Notes under the pieces: model-generated | The model's database searches: none | Told to the model about the DNA's origin: nothing | Seen by the model: only the letters and a program-made list of their open reading frames with translations | In this document: positions 26,515 through 36,089 of the stretch, piece after piece | Numbering within the stretch: position 1 is the stretch's first letter | Layout of the letters: every line of letters begins with the position of its first letter | Program-made: the position numbers and the translations under genes | Assembly: GCA_017413025.1 (NCBI GenBank) | Contig: JAFPVE010000008.1 | Location: 1-64,000, forward strand | Reading direction: 5' to 3' | Source: Acetobacter sp. | GTDB taxonomy: Bacteria > Pseudomonadota > Alphaproteobacteria > Acetobacterales > Acetobacteraceae | Length of the DNA: 64,000 nt

Positions 26515-28635
26515 ATGCCTGCTTCTATTTCTAAAGAAGATTATGTTTCTGCGGATGGAAAAGAGGGTACAAATATGGATACTCTTTGTATCAATACTAT
26601 TCGTACTTTGGTCATGGATGCGATACAAAAAGCAGGTTCCGGACATCCTGGAGCAGCTATGTCTATGGCGCCTGTTGCCTATACGCTTTGGCAAAATATG
26701 ATGGTCTATGATTCTGCTGACCCTTTGTGGCCTAATCGTGATCGTTTTGTATTGTCTATTGGGCATGCTTCCATGTTGTTGTATGCACTTATTCATCTAT
26801 CTGGGATAAAGGAAGTTTGTCACAAAACTGTTATCGATCAACCTGCTTTGACTATAGAGGATTTGCGCCAGTTTCGTCAGTTAGGGTCTCGTACGCCTGG
26901 GCATCCTGAATATGGGCATACAACCGGCGTAGAAACCACAACAGGTCCACTTGGCGCAGGGTGTGCAACTTCAGTGGGTATGGCAGTAGCGCGTGATTGG
27001 CTGGCTACGCGTTATAATCGTCCTCATTATCCCTTGTTTGATCATACTGTTTATGTTCTATGTGGTGATGGTGATATGATGGAGGGGGTAACAAGTGAAG
27101 CCGCATCGTTTGCAGGGCATCATGGTCTTGGTGGGTTAGTTTGGATCTATGATGCGAATAAAATTTCTATTGAAGGATCGACAGATCTTACCTTTACTGA
27201 ATCTGTCGCTGAGCGCTTTAAAGCTTATGGATGGCAGGTCCTAACTCTTGAAAATGCTAACAATACGCAAACGTTTTTGACCTTGTTAAAACAAGCTCAA
27301 GCAGAAAAGACGCGTCCCACTCTGATAATTGTTCATTCGGTGATTGCGTGGGGGGCACCTCATAAGGCGGGGAAAGCTTCTGCACATGGTGAGCCGTTAG
27401 GTGAGGAAGAAATACGCGCTACAAAACAAGGATTAGGTTGGTCGGCAGAAAGTCATTTTTTCGTTCCAGATGGTGTATTGTCTCATATGCAGGCTGGTAT
27501 GGGAGCACGTGGTCGTCAGGCTCATAGGGTATGGAAAGTGCTTTTGGATTGTTATACAACTGAATATCCTCGTGAAGCTGCAGAGCTTTTGGATATTTTT
27601 AATGGTGTAATTCCAAAAGGGTGGGACTCTGATATACCAGTGTTTACTGCTGATAAGACAGGGGAAGCTACACGCGTTAGTTCGGGCACAGTACTTAATG
27701 CTATAGCGAACAACTTACCATGGTTATTAGGAGGGTCTGCTGACCTCGCACCGTCTACGAAAACGTGGCTTAATGGGCAAGGAGTGTTTAAAGCGGTAGA
27801 TTGCAAAAAGGACGAGAAAGATGGAGAGTTATGCCATGTAGGACGGAACATCCATTTTGGTGTGCGTGAACATGCTATGGGAGCTATGGCTAATGGTATG
27901 GCTTTGTATGGGTTGCGTCCCTATGTAGGAGGATTTCTTATTTTTTCAGATTATATGAAAGCCTCTATTCGTTTATCAGCCCTGATGAGCCTTCCTGTTA
28001 TCTATATTTTTACGCATGATTCTATTGGTGTAGGAGAGGATGGTCCCACGCACCAACCTATAGAACAATTAACACAATTACGCGCAATACCAAGGCTTAT
28101 AACGCTACGACCAGCAGATGCTAATGAAGTGGCGGAGGCTTGGCGTGTGCTTATAACACACAAAGATGGGCCTGTGGCGTTGGTGTTAAGCCGTCAAAAT
28201 TTGCCTATATTAGATCGTAATCGCTATGCTTCAGCGTCGGGGGTCACACGAGGGGGATATATACTAGCGAGCAGTACGGCGTGTCCACGCGTTATTATTA
28301 TTGCATCTGGGAGTGAAGTTCAATTGGCTATCGGTGCATATGAGGCTTTAATGAGCGAAAACATTCCAGCTCGGGTTGTGTCTATGCCAAGCTGGGAATT
28401 GTTTGAAGCACAATCTACTGAATATCGTAACAATGTGTTACCGCCCTCTGTTTCTGGGAGAGTTGTCGTGGAAGCGGCTTCTGCTCTTGGTTGGGAACGT
28501 TATGCAGGTGATAAGGGGGAAATTATTGCTTTGCGAGAGTTTGGAGCTTCTGCACCGGGAGCACAGCTTTTCCAACACTTTGGATTAACGCAAGAGGCTG
28601 TTCTTGCTGCCGCGCGGAAGCAAGCGAGACAATAG
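26515..28635 (+). CDS. tkt: Transketolase
   Basis: TPP- and Mg2+-dependent enzyme moving two-carbon units between pentose, tetrose and heptose phosphates. At 706 residues it is full length. The N-terminal half has KAGSGHPGAAMSMAP and the TPP fingerprint CGDGDMMEG. Further on come PLGAGCATSVGMA and IYDANKISIEG. The C-terminal half has NIHFGVREHAMGAMANGMAL and THDSIGVGEDGPTHQP. The first about 20 residues before MDTLCINTIRTL are poorly conserved, so an internal start at 26575 is possible. It heads the tkt, tal-pgi, rpiA cluster, the main sugar route in acetic acid bacteria. Confidence 0.98.
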   Translation: MPASISKEDYVSADGKEGTNMDTLCINTIRTLVMDAIQKAGSGHPGAAMSMAPVAYTLWQNMMVYDSADPLWPNRDRFVLSIGHASMLLYALIHLSGIKEVCHKTVIDQPALTIEDLRQFRQLGSRTPGHPEYGHTTGVETTTGPLGAGCATSVGMAVARDWLATRYNRPHYPLFDHTVYVLCGDGDMMEGVTSEAASFAGHHGLGGLVWIYDANKISIEGSTDLTFTESVAERFKAYGWQVLTLENANNTQTFLTLLKQAQAEKTRPTLIIVHSVIAWGAPHKAGKASAHGEPLGEEEIRATKQGLGWSAESHFFVPDGVLSHMQAGMGARGRQAHRVWKVLLDCYTTEYPREAAELLDIFNGVIPKGWDSDIPVFTADKTGEATRVSSGTVLNAIANNLPWLLGGSADLAPSTKTWLNGQGVFKAVDCKKDEKDGELCHVGRNIHFGVREHAMGAMANGMALYGLRPYVGGFLIFSDYMKASIRLSALMSLPVIYIFTHDSIGVGEDGPTHQPIEQLTQLRAIPRLITLRPADANEVAEAWRVLITHKDGPVALVLSRQNLPILDRNRYASASGVTRGGYILASSTACPRVIIIASGSEVQLAIGAYEALMSENIPARVVSMPSWELFEAQSTEYRNNVLPPSVSGRVVVEAASALGWERYAGDKGEIIALREFGASAPGAQLFQHFGLTQEAVLAAARKQARQ

Positions 28636-28709
28636 CTGAAACGCATTAGAGTATATAATATGGTTTTGGTAATACGAAATATATCACTGGATTTTAGGTT
28701 TCTAGGCTT

Positions 28710-31553
28710 ATGATGCGCTCTTTTTCTCCTCTTCATGATCTTGTGCACATGCAACAATCACCATGGTTGGATTTTATTAGTCGTTCTTTTATGGAGGAAG
28801 GCTCTCTTGCCGCCCTTGTACAAGCAGGTGATATCCGTGGCGTGACATCTAACCCTGCTATTTTTCAAAAGGCTATGGGAGAAGGCACGGCATATGATGC
28901 ACAAATACGAGATATTTTAACACGTCAAACGCTTTCTCCTGGTATGTTGTATGAGCGTTTAGCTATTACTGATATTCGGGAGGCCACGAAAATACTCGCT
29001 CCTGTGTATGATCATACGAGAGGAAAGGATGGTTTTGTAAGTTTAGAAGTTTCTCCCTATCTTGCACATAATACACATGACACTGTGCGGGAGGCTACGC
29101 GTTTATGGGATGATGTAGCTGCTTCTAATTTGATGGTCAAAATTCCTGCAACACCGGAAGGGATTCCAGCTATTCGGCAATGTATTGCTACAGGTATCAA
29201 TGTTAATGTAACGCTGATTTTCTCACGGGCAGTTTATCGCGATGTGGTGGAGGCGTGGCTTACAGGTTTGGAAGAGCGCCACGCAAAAGGGGAGGATATT
29301 TCTCGTGTTGCTTCTGTAGCGTCTTTTTTTATTAGTCGGATTGATACGCGGATAGATAGTGTGATTGATCAGCGTATAAAGGCAGGTGACACACATGCAC
29401 AAGAACTTGCAACTTTGCGTGGAAAAATTGCGATTGCCAACGCAAAACAAGCCTATGCTTATTGGCAAGAGGTTATGCAAAATCCTCGTTGGAAGGCGTT
29501 GGAAGCCGCTGGCGCGCAAACCCAACGTTTGTTATGGGCTTCTACGGGTACAAAAGATAAAGCCTATAGTGACGTACTCTACGTTGATAGTTTGATTGGT
29601 CCTCAAACGGTTAATACTTTGCCACCGGCAACAATGGAGGCTTTTCGTGATCATGGCACTGTAAGTGAAACACTTACAATAGGTTTAGACGACGCCCATC
29701 ATATTCTTCTTGAAGCAGAACGGCTTGGTTTAGAGATTGATGATATTACAGATAACTTGTTGAACGAAGGGATTCGGTTATTTGTAGAAGCTTTTGATAC
29801 ATTATTGGCTTCTGTTGCAACAAAACAAATAGCATTGATGGGGACGCATTTAACATGTCTAGAAATGAGTCTTCCAGAAGAGATTTCTTCTGCCATTGCA
29901 CAAGAAAAAGAAAAATGGTGTTGTGAGGGAATTATTCGTCGTTTATGGAAAAAAGATGCTTCACTCTGGACAGGAAATGGAGAATCACATTGGCTGAATT
30001 GGTTAACAATTGTTGGTGATCGCATAGATCATTTGTCAGAGTTAGAAGATTTTCAATTAGAAGTGCGTTCCCGGTCTTTTTCAGATATTTTACTGATAGG
30101 AATGGGTGGTTCTAGCCTTGGTCCTGAAGTTTTGGCAATGACTTTTGGAAAACGTGAGGGATTTGGAAAGTTTCATATTCTTGATAGTACAGATCCACAG
30201 CAAGTAGCTGCCATAGAAAAAAGCCTTGATATAGCCCATACATTGTTTATTGTTTCCTCTAAGTCTGGTACGACACTTGAAGTAAGAAACATGTTAGCCT
30301 ATTTCTATAATGTTGCAGAACATGTATTAGGTGCCCAGGCAAACCAACATTTTATAGCAATTACAGATCCTGATTCTGCTTTAGAAATATTGGCCCGTGA
30401 AAAAAAATTCTGGAAAATTTTCTATGGGGATAAAGAAATTGGCGGTCGGTTTTCTGTACTTTCTAATTTTGGTCTTGTACCAGCGGCGGCTATGGGTCTA
30501 TCACTTCATCGCTTGATGACAGAGGCTGATCGTGCTGTGTGTTTATGCGATGTGAGTGTGCCACCTGTTGTTAATCGTGGTGTGTATCTTGGCTTATTGT
30601 TAGGAATGGCAGCACGTTTTGGACGTGATAAATTGACCATTTTGGCAACATCAAAAATAAAAAGTTTTGGGGCATGGTTAGAACAACTTGTTGCTGAATC
30701 AACGGGTAAACAAGGTAAAGGAATTATTCCTATTGATAATGAACCGATGGGTGATATATCTCATTATAGTAAGGATCGTTTATTTTTGTATTTATGTCTA
30801 GAGAAGGATCATTGTTATACTCAAGAAAAAATGATTGCTCGTTTTCGCGAGGCTGGTCATCCTGTTGTTACAGTGACTTTGCATACATGTGAACAATTGG
30901 CACAAGAGTTTTTTTATTGGGAAATGGCTACTGCGGTTGCGGGTATTTTATTAGAAATTAATCCGTTTGATCAGCCTGATGTAGAACTGAATAAAATAGA
31001 AACTCGCCACCTGATTCAAGACTATGAGAAGACAGGTATTTTACCAACGGAAATCCCTTTTTCTCGTTTAGGTTCGCTTTCTTTGTTTGTTGACCCAAAA
31101 AAAGCAAAGTATTCTCATGGAGAAGAGGCTTTGAAACTTCTCAAAACACACTTTTCTTGTGTAAAGCCTTCTGATTATGTGGCATTGCTTATATATCTAC
31201 CTTATAAGCGTGAAATACATCTGTGGGCAGATCAATTGAGAGTGTATTTACGAGATACCCTTAATGTCGCTGTTGTTGTTGAGTTTGGACCTCGTTTTTT
31301 GCATTCTACGGGTCAACTGTATAAAGCAGGTCCGGACATAGGTGTTTTCTTGCAAATTACGGCAGATACTCTTTATGACCTACCGATACCTGGTACTCAA
31401 TTAACATTTGGTGTTATTGAGGCAACTCAAGCTCTTGGGGATTTTAATGTGATGGCTAGGCGAAAAAAGCGTATTATACGTGTACATGTGCATGGAGATC
31501 TTAAAGTGGGACTTACTGAATTGACGGCAGCTTTGCAAACGTCTTTGTTGTAA
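28710..31553 (+). CDS. Bifunctional transaldolase / glucose-6-phosphate isomerase
   Basis: A 947-residue fusion of two pentose-phosphate/glycolytic enzymes. Residues 1 to about 365 are a transaldolase: GVTSNPAIFQKA, and Schiff-base lysine K144 in LMVKIPATPEG. The rest is a phosphoglucose isomerase: LIGMGGSSLGPEVLAM, SSKSGTTLEVRN, GKGIIPIDNEP, then a C-terminal SIS-type region. Fused Tal-Pgi proteins are typical of acetic acid bacteria. The fusion joins an enzyme that makes fructose-6-P to one that turns it into glucose-6-P, supporting a cyclic oxidative pentose phosphate pathway. It lies 74 nt after tkt and 13 nt before rpiA. Confidence 0.97.
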   Translation: MMRSFSPLHDLVHMQQSPWLDFISRSFMEEGSLAALVQAGDIRGVTSNPAIFQKAMGEGTAYDAQIRDILTRQTLSPGMLYERLAITDIREATKILAPVYDHTRGKDGFVSLEVSPYLAHNTHDTVREATRLWDDVAASNLMVKIPATPEGIPAIRQCIATGINVNVTLIFSRAVYRDVVEAWLTGLEERHAKGEDISRVASVASFFISRIDTRIDSVIDQRIKAGDTHAQELATLRGKIAIANAKQAYAYWQEVMQNPRWKALEAAGAQTQRLLWASTGTKDKAYSDVLYVDSLIGPQTVNTLPPATMEAFRDHGTVSETLTIGLDDAHHILLEAERLGLEIDDITDNLLNEGIRLFVEAFDTLLASVATKQIALMGTHLTCLEMSLPEEISSAIAQEKEKWCCEGIIRRLWKKDASLWTGNGESHWLNWLTIVGDRIDHLSELEDFQLEVRSRSFSDILLIGMGGSSLGPEVLAMTFGKREGFGKFHILDSTDPQQVAAIEKSLDIAHTLFIVSSKSGTTLEVRNMLAYFYNVAEHVLGAQANQHFIAITDPDSALEILAREKKFWKIFYGDKEIGGRFSVLSNFGLVPAAAMGLSLHRLMTEADRAVCLCDVSVPPVVNRGVYLGLLLGMAARFGRDKLTILATSKIKSFGAWLEQLVAESTGKQGKGIIPIDNEPMGDISHYSKDRLFLYLCLEKDHCYTQEKMIARFREAGHPVVTVTLHTCEQLAQEFFYWEMATAVAGILLEINPFDQPDVELNKIETRHLIQDYEKTGILPTEIPFSRLGSLSLFVDPKKAKYSHGEEALKLLKTHFSCVKPSDYVALLIYLPYKREIHLWADQLRVYLRDTLNVAVVVEFGPRFLHSTGQLYKAGPDIGVFLQITADTLYDLPIPGTQLTFGVIEATQALGDFNVMARRKKRIIRVHVHGDLKVGLTELTAALQTSLL

Positions 31554-31566
31554 GGGGTAGTGTTAT

Positions 31567-32280
31567 ATGAGTGGTTTACATTCTGAACTTGTTGTTGAGG
31601 AATACAAGAGGCAAGCTGCTATTCAAGCAGCGACTTATGTACACGATGGTATGATAGTCGGTCTTGGTACAGGATCTACAGCACGTTTTGTTGTTTCAGA
31701 ATTAGGTCGTCGTGTGCGTGAGGAAGGATTGCGTATTCAAGCTATTCCTACATCTGTCGTAACACAGAAACAAGCCAGAGAAGAAGGTATCCCACTTACA
31801 ACATTTGCCGATCAGTCGGTATTAGATATCGTTATTGATGGTGCCGATGAAATAGAACTCAGAACGCTCAATTTGATTAAAGGTATGGGTGGTGCGCTTT
31901 TATGGGAAAAAATTGTAGCGTCTACTGCAAAGCAATTTGTCATTGTCGCTGATCAAAGTAAATGTGTTGAACGTTTAGGAGAACGCTGTCCATTACCTGT
32001 AGAGGTTGTAGCTTTTGGTTGGGAAAGTACAGCCCGTAAATTAGCAGCATTAGGCGCACAGATAACACTGCGACGTTGTTCTGATGGGCGTATTTTTCTT
32101 ACTGATGAACGTCATTTGATTATTGATTGTGTTTTTTCACCTTTAACGGCGCCATATACATTAGCAGAGGATATTTTAAGCATCGTAGGTGTTGTCGAAC
32201 ACGGCTTATTCCTACACATGGCGACAATCGCTATTGTATCTGGGAGCGATGGTACGCATATTCTTGAACCATCTGTATAA
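31567..32280 (+). CDS. rpiA: Ribose-5-phosphate isomerase A
   Basis: Interconverts ribose-5-P and ribulose-5-P. At 237 residues it is normal for RpiA. Signatures are VGLGTGSTARF (phosphate loop), IDGADEIE (catalytic Asp/Glu region), and LIKGMGGALLWEKI. VADQSKCVERLG and LPVEVV are also typical. It is the last gene of the tkt, tal-pgi, rpiA set, and the 13-nt gap implies co-transcription. I see no strong terminator in the 195 nt separating it from the convergent TPR gene. Confidence 0.97.
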   Translation: MSGLHSELVVEEYKRQAAIQAATYVHDGMIVGLGTGSTARFVVSELGRRVREEGLRIQAIPTSVVTQKQAREEGIPLTTFADQSVLDIVIDGADEIELRTLNLIKGMGGALLWEKIVASTAKQFVIVADQSKCVERLGERCPLPVEVVAFGWESTARKLAALGAQITLRRCSDGRIFLTDERHLIIDCVFSPLTAPYTLAEDILSIVGVVEHGLFLHMATIAIVSGSDGTHILEPSV

Positions 32281-32475
32281 AAACGAGAAAGTTATAAAAG
32301 ATAAAGTTAATTAAGCTAACGTCCTCTATATGCTGGTTATGCGAGAGAGGGGCGTGTGTCACTCAATAACTCATATAAAGATCTATTAGAAAAATAATTA
32401 CTCTTTATACAAAACGTTATTACAAGCTATAAAAGGAACAGCGCTTTCGTTGTGCTTTTATACAGAATATAAAAG

Positions 32476-33675
32476 TCACTTTACAAAGAGGGAGCGTTTC
32501 TTTGTCACGGAAAAATTACCCACAAGTAAACGTCTTTTAAGAATCTGTGCTTTAGCGACTTCTTCCTGAATAAAAGTATCTTCTTGTTGACCAAACCTAT
32601 TAATGATCTCTTCGTAAATAGCAGATGCTTCTTCTTTGCGATTATTTAAAGAGTAAATCTCTGCTTTCTCAAAAAAAGCCTCTACAACATATTTTTGAAG
32701 TACATGGTTTTTTGTATTTCCAAATTTATTGACAATCTCTTCATAAGCAGAGAGAGCTTTCCCGTAACGGAAAAGTTTAGCAAAAAAAGCACCTTTCTCA
32801 ATAAGAGCTTTAGCCACTTGTTCTTGAAGTTGAGGGGTCTGAGAGGCACCGAATTTGTTAATAATATCTTCGTAAACGGTGAGAGCTTCTTTTCCATAAC
32901 CACTTTCGATCAGGGAATTGGCTTTTTTAATGAGTGCAGCAGCAATATGCAGCTGTGCTTTAGCCACTTGTTCTTGAAGTTGAGGGGTTTGAGAGTTACC
33001 GAATTTGTTAATAACATCTTCGTAAACGGAAAGAGCCTCTTTTTGTTGGTTATTTGCTTGCAGAACCCCTCCTTTTTCAATCAATGCTTTAGTAAGTTGT
33101 TCACAAAGAAAACAATTTTCTGCACCTTTGCAATTACAAAGGGAACAATTTTGTATTACGTCGCACGTACGAATAACTTCTTCATAAACAGCTAGCGCTT
33201 CTTCTTTATGCCCCGTTTTAACAAGAGTAGCTCCTTTTTGAAGGAGAATTAGAGCAATTTGTGTGCGTGCTTTATGCACTTGTTCGCGAATAGTTAGACT
33301 TTCTACGTTACCAAATTGGTGGATGAGGTCTCTATAAGTAGAGAGAGCCTCTTCCTGCCGACCATCAGCCTGCAATATCGTTCCTTTTTCGACTAATGCA
33401 GTAACAATAGCCTTACGAAGAGAGAGATCTCCCGACTCGTTGAATCTTTGAACAAGATCATCATAAGTAGCGAGTGCTTCTTCTTTGCGACCCAATTCAG
33501 TAAGAGACCTTGCTTTGTTGAGTATTGTTGTGGCAAATTGACTGCGTAAAGATGGTTTACTTACCTCTATAGGCTCTATTTGAGAGTTCTCTTTTGTAAA
33601 AGATTCTTGGGTTAAAGTATCTGACGAAGTGTCTGAAGATGCAAAACTATTGACGATTTTTGAGAAAATTCCCAT
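32476..33675 (-). CDS. TPR repeat protein with a cysteine-rich insert
   Basis: A 399-residue protein made mostly of about seven TPR-like units of roughly 50 residues. Each follows a pattern such as GRKEEALATYDDLVQRF...VAKALIEKG. The helices and spacing fit a right-handed superhelical scaffold. Between repeats three and four, a loop holds six cysteines (CDVIQNCSLCNC, then CFLC), which could bind zinc or an Fe-S cluster. Neighbouring repeats are nearly identical at the DNA level, showing recent internal duplication. The first 45 residues are Ser/Thr-rich, with no signal peptide or membrane helix. Partner unknown. Paralogues lie at 7203-9318 and 33874-34398. Confidence 0.8.
   Translation of the reverse strand: MGIFSKIVNSFASSDTSSDTLTQESFTKENSQIEPIEVSKPSLRSQFATTILNKARSLTELGRKEEALATYDDLVQRFNESGDLSLRKAIVTALVEKGTILQADGRQEEALSTYRDLIHQFGNVESLTIREQVHKARTQIALILLQKGATLVKTGHKEEALAVYEEVIRTCDVIQNCSLCNCKGAENCFLCEQLTKALIEKGGVLQANNQQKEALSVYEDVINKFGNSQTPQLQEQVAKAQLHIAAALIKKANSLIESGYGKEALTVYEDIINKFGASQTPQLQEQVAKALIEKGAFFAKLFRYGKALSAYEEIVNKFGNTKNHVLQKYVVEAFFEKAEIYSLNNRKEEASAIYEEIINRFGQQEDTFIQEEVAKAQILKRRLLVGNFSVTKKRSLFVK
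32808..33029 (-). repeat. Intragenic direct repeat in the TPR gene
   Basis: A 72-nt unit at 32808-32879 recurs at 32958-33029 with 4 differences by my count. The offset is 150 nt, which is exactly 50 codons. Both encode VAKA-linked helices with FGxSQTPQLQEQ. This is one TPR unit duplicated in frame. Confidence 0.85.
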
Positions 33676-33873
33676 GTCACACCCAAGCGTAAAAAGGTAA
33701 AATACTTCGTTATGTCGAAATTATAACAGATTATGGTCTGTAAAACAAAATAATTAAAACTAGAACAGAAATTTTATTACCTAATTATTTTATTTTCACT
33801 TATTTTTACTTGTTTAATTTATTTAATTTAATTCTAAACATTTCGTAAATATATAGATAATTTGAATAAACTA

Positions 33874-34398
33874 TCATTGTGGCCAAGGTTGATATTGTGG
33901 CCAATTTTGATGAAGGGGAATGTGGCTTTGTTGTTGAAGTAATTGGGAAAGACAAGCTTTTCTGTTTACAAGAGATCGAGAAACCCATTTGCGAAGTGCA
34001 GGGTCGTCTCGAAACCTAATGACAACGTCGTCATAAGCAGAAATAGCTTGTTCAATATGCCCTTGTTGAGCAAGGGTTACGCCTTTGTTGTAAAGGACCT
34101 TGGCTACGCCTTCACGTGCTGATGCAACGATTTTGCTATAAAAAGGATCGCTACCAAATGTATTGATGACTTTATTATAATCAGCTAATGCTTCGTCGTG
34201 GTGACCAAGTTTGGCAAGAAAATTGCCTTTTTTAAGAAGATTTTGAGCAGTAGGATTTTCGTCTCGAAATTTGGTGGTCATTTCGTTATACGTCGTTGCT
34301 AATGCATCAGCGACAGCTTCGTGGGTTTCGTGACTTACAGAGAAAATAACGGCACATAAGGTGACGAGTAAAAATCTTTTTCTTGATTTATTTTTCAT
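33874..34398 (-). CDS. Short TPR protein, probably exported
   Basis: A 174-residue protein starting MKNKSRKRF, followed by the hydrophobic stretch LLVTLCAVIFSVS, which reads as a signal peptide with cleavage around residue 25-30. A TTG-started form adds five residues. Two to three TPR-like units follow (HHDEALADYNKVINTFG, HIEQAISAYDDVVIRF), matching those of the cytoplasmic paralogue just downstream. The C-terminus is an odd Gln/Trp/Pro tail (NWPQYQPWPQ). It probably works in the periplasm as a binding module. Function unknown. Confidence 0.7.
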   Translation of the reverse strand: MKNKSRKRFLLVTLCAVIFSVSHETHEAVADALATTYNEMTTKFRDENPTAQNLLKKGNFLAKLGHHDEALADYNKVINTFGSDPFYSKIVASAREGVAKVLYNKGVTLAQQGHIEQAISAYDDVVIRFRDDPALRKWVSRSLVNRKACLSQLLQQQSHIPLHQNWPQYQPWPQ

Positions 34399-34620
34399 GA
34401 TGTTTTCTTTCAAAGAATACGTAATAATACGTTTAAAAGAAACATTTTAACAGAATTTTCGTTCAGATGTTAAACATATCATTACGTATTTCTGAATTTT
34501 TAGATTTTTAAGGAAATGGGAAAGATATCAATAAAATATATAAAATGTTTTTCTATGGCTACATGAATGAAAATAGAAGTATAATCGGTATATTATTTTC
34601 TCTATGAGGAAGCTTGTGAG

Positions 34621-35640
34621 ATGATATCTTATCAAACGATACCAACATCTATGAATGCTATTATCGCTGTAGGACACGGAGAAGTCGATGTTTTGCAGAA
34701 ACAGAATATTCCTGTTCCACACCCCAATCAAGGTGAGGTGTTGGTACGTGTTATGGCTGCGGGTGTTAATCGTCCGGATATTATGCAGCGTAAAGGGTTA
34801 TATCCTCCTCCTGCAGGAGCATGTCCACGGCTAGGGTTGGAAATAGCGGGTGAAGTTGTGGTCTGTGGAACATCAGAAGGTGATGGGAAAATACTTCCTC
34901 ATGGAAGTCGTGTGTGTGCCCTGACAAATGGAGGTGGCTATGCTGAGTACTGTGTGGTGCCAATAGGGCAGTGTTTGCCTTGGCCAAAAGGATTGACAGC
35001 GGTACAAGCGGCAGCTTTGCCTGAAGCATGTTTTACAGTATGGTCTAATCTGTTTATGCCTACTATACTACCTACTGGTACGCGTGTACTAATTCATGGT
35101 GGGGCGAGTGGTATTGGTACTATGGCTATTCAACTTGTTCACGCGTTTGGAGGAGAAGTCTATACTACGGCAGGTACAGAAAAAAAATGTGCTTTGTGTA
35201 AAGAGCTAGGGGCTGTGGCTGCTATTAACTATAGAGAGGAGGATTTTCTTTCTCGTATTCGTGCGTTGACGGATGATATGGGTGTTAATGTTATTCTTGA
35301 TATCATTGGTGGATCGTATTTTAATCGGAATCTGAAAAGTTTGGCGACAGACGGGAAATTGGTTATTATTGCGTTACAAGGAGGGGCTAAAGCTGATCAG
35401 GCTGATCTGTCACGCATTATGACACGACGATTAACGGTAACAGGAAGCACTTTGCGTGCGCGTAATAAAGCTAATAAAATTTGTATTGCGCAAGATCTGT
35501 ATAAGCATGTTTGGCCTTTATTAGAAGCGGGTACTGTTATACCTCTAATCCATGCTGTCTTTCCATTAGATCGTGTTGCGGATGCACATCAAATAATGGA
35601 AGATGGGCAACATAGCGGTAAAATTGTATTAGAATGTTAA
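34621..35640 (+). CDS. NAD(P)H quinone oxidoreductase, PIG3-like zinc-independent MDR
   Basis: A 339-residue medium-chain dehydrogenase/reductase without structural zinc cysteines. The opening NRPDIMQRKGLYPPPAG is characteristic of the PIG3/QOR group, and HGGASGIGTMAIQL is the NADPH-binding Rossmann loop. An internal ATG at 34651 (MNAIIAVGHGE) gives a start closer to relatives. It likely reduces quinones or other electrophiles with NADPH. It is the only plus-strand gene between the TPR pair and the convergent small membrane protein. Confidence 0.92.
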   Translation: MISYQTIPTSMNAIIAVGHGEVDVLQKQNIPVPHPNQGEVLVRVMAAGVNRPDIMQRKGLYPPPAGACPRLGLEIAGEVVVCGTSEGDGKILPHGSRVCALTNGGGYAEYCVVPIGQCLPWPKGLTAVQAAALPEACFTVWSNLFMPTILPTGTRVLIHGGASGIGTMAIQLVHAFGGEVYTTAGTEKKCALCKELGAVAAINYREEDFLSRIRALTDDMGVNVILDIIGGSYFNRNLKSLATDGKLVIIALQGGAKADQADLSRIMTRRLTVTGSTLRARNKANKICIAQDLYKHVWPLLEAGTVIPLIHAVFPLDRVADAHQIMEDGQHSGKIVLEC

Positions 35641-35649
35641 CTTATAAAT

Positions 35650-35907
35650 TCAACGCCATCGGTGCCACATCGTTTCGATAATACCGTAGATACTCGCGAA
35701 TGCCCAGAAAATTTCTATAAGAAATGCGGCTTTGTTAAAGTCGTGCCAAAGAGAAATCATCATAAAGCAACAGCCTAATAAATTTGTTATAGGGTAAAGG
35801 AAACCCTGTGTGTCAACTGTTCCTTTTATATTGAGAAAATACATGATAACGAAAAGTGTTGATCCAACATAACCACATAGATCATACCCGTTTAAACTAG
35901 AAAGCAT
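35650..35907 (-). CDS. Small CBU_0592-type membrane protein
   Basis: An 85-residue hydrophobic protein with about three membrane segments: YVGSTLFVIMYFL, LYPITNLLGCCFMMISLW, and FLIEIFWAFASIYGII. The LYPITNLLG and DFNKAAFLIEIFW pattern matches the CBU_0592 family of small integral membrane proteins, which has no known function. It is convergent with the quinone oxidoreductase, with 9 nt between stop codons. Confidence 0.8.
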   Translation of the reverse strand: MLSSLNGYDLCGYVGSTLFVIMYFLNIKGTVDTQGFLYPITNLLGCCFMMISLWHDFNKAAFLIEIFWAFASIYGIIETMWHRWR

Positions 35908-36089
35908 TTTATTTTATTCTCTCCATAATTTTCTTTCTCACTTTAATTTTATATATTTCATGTGAAAAAAAGAAAGTAGAAATTTGTAGATGAGATAATA
36001 AAGCTTATAGATTTAATATTATTTTGATACTAGGTGTTTTGTTGCTGTTGTTTAAGCCTTAACTTGTTGACTGTTGAGGAATGGTCTCT

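Noticed and set aside
32281..32475. Possible terminator between rpiA and the TPR gene
   Set aside because: Only weak, imperfect pairing around 32436-32458 and no clean stem with a T-run.
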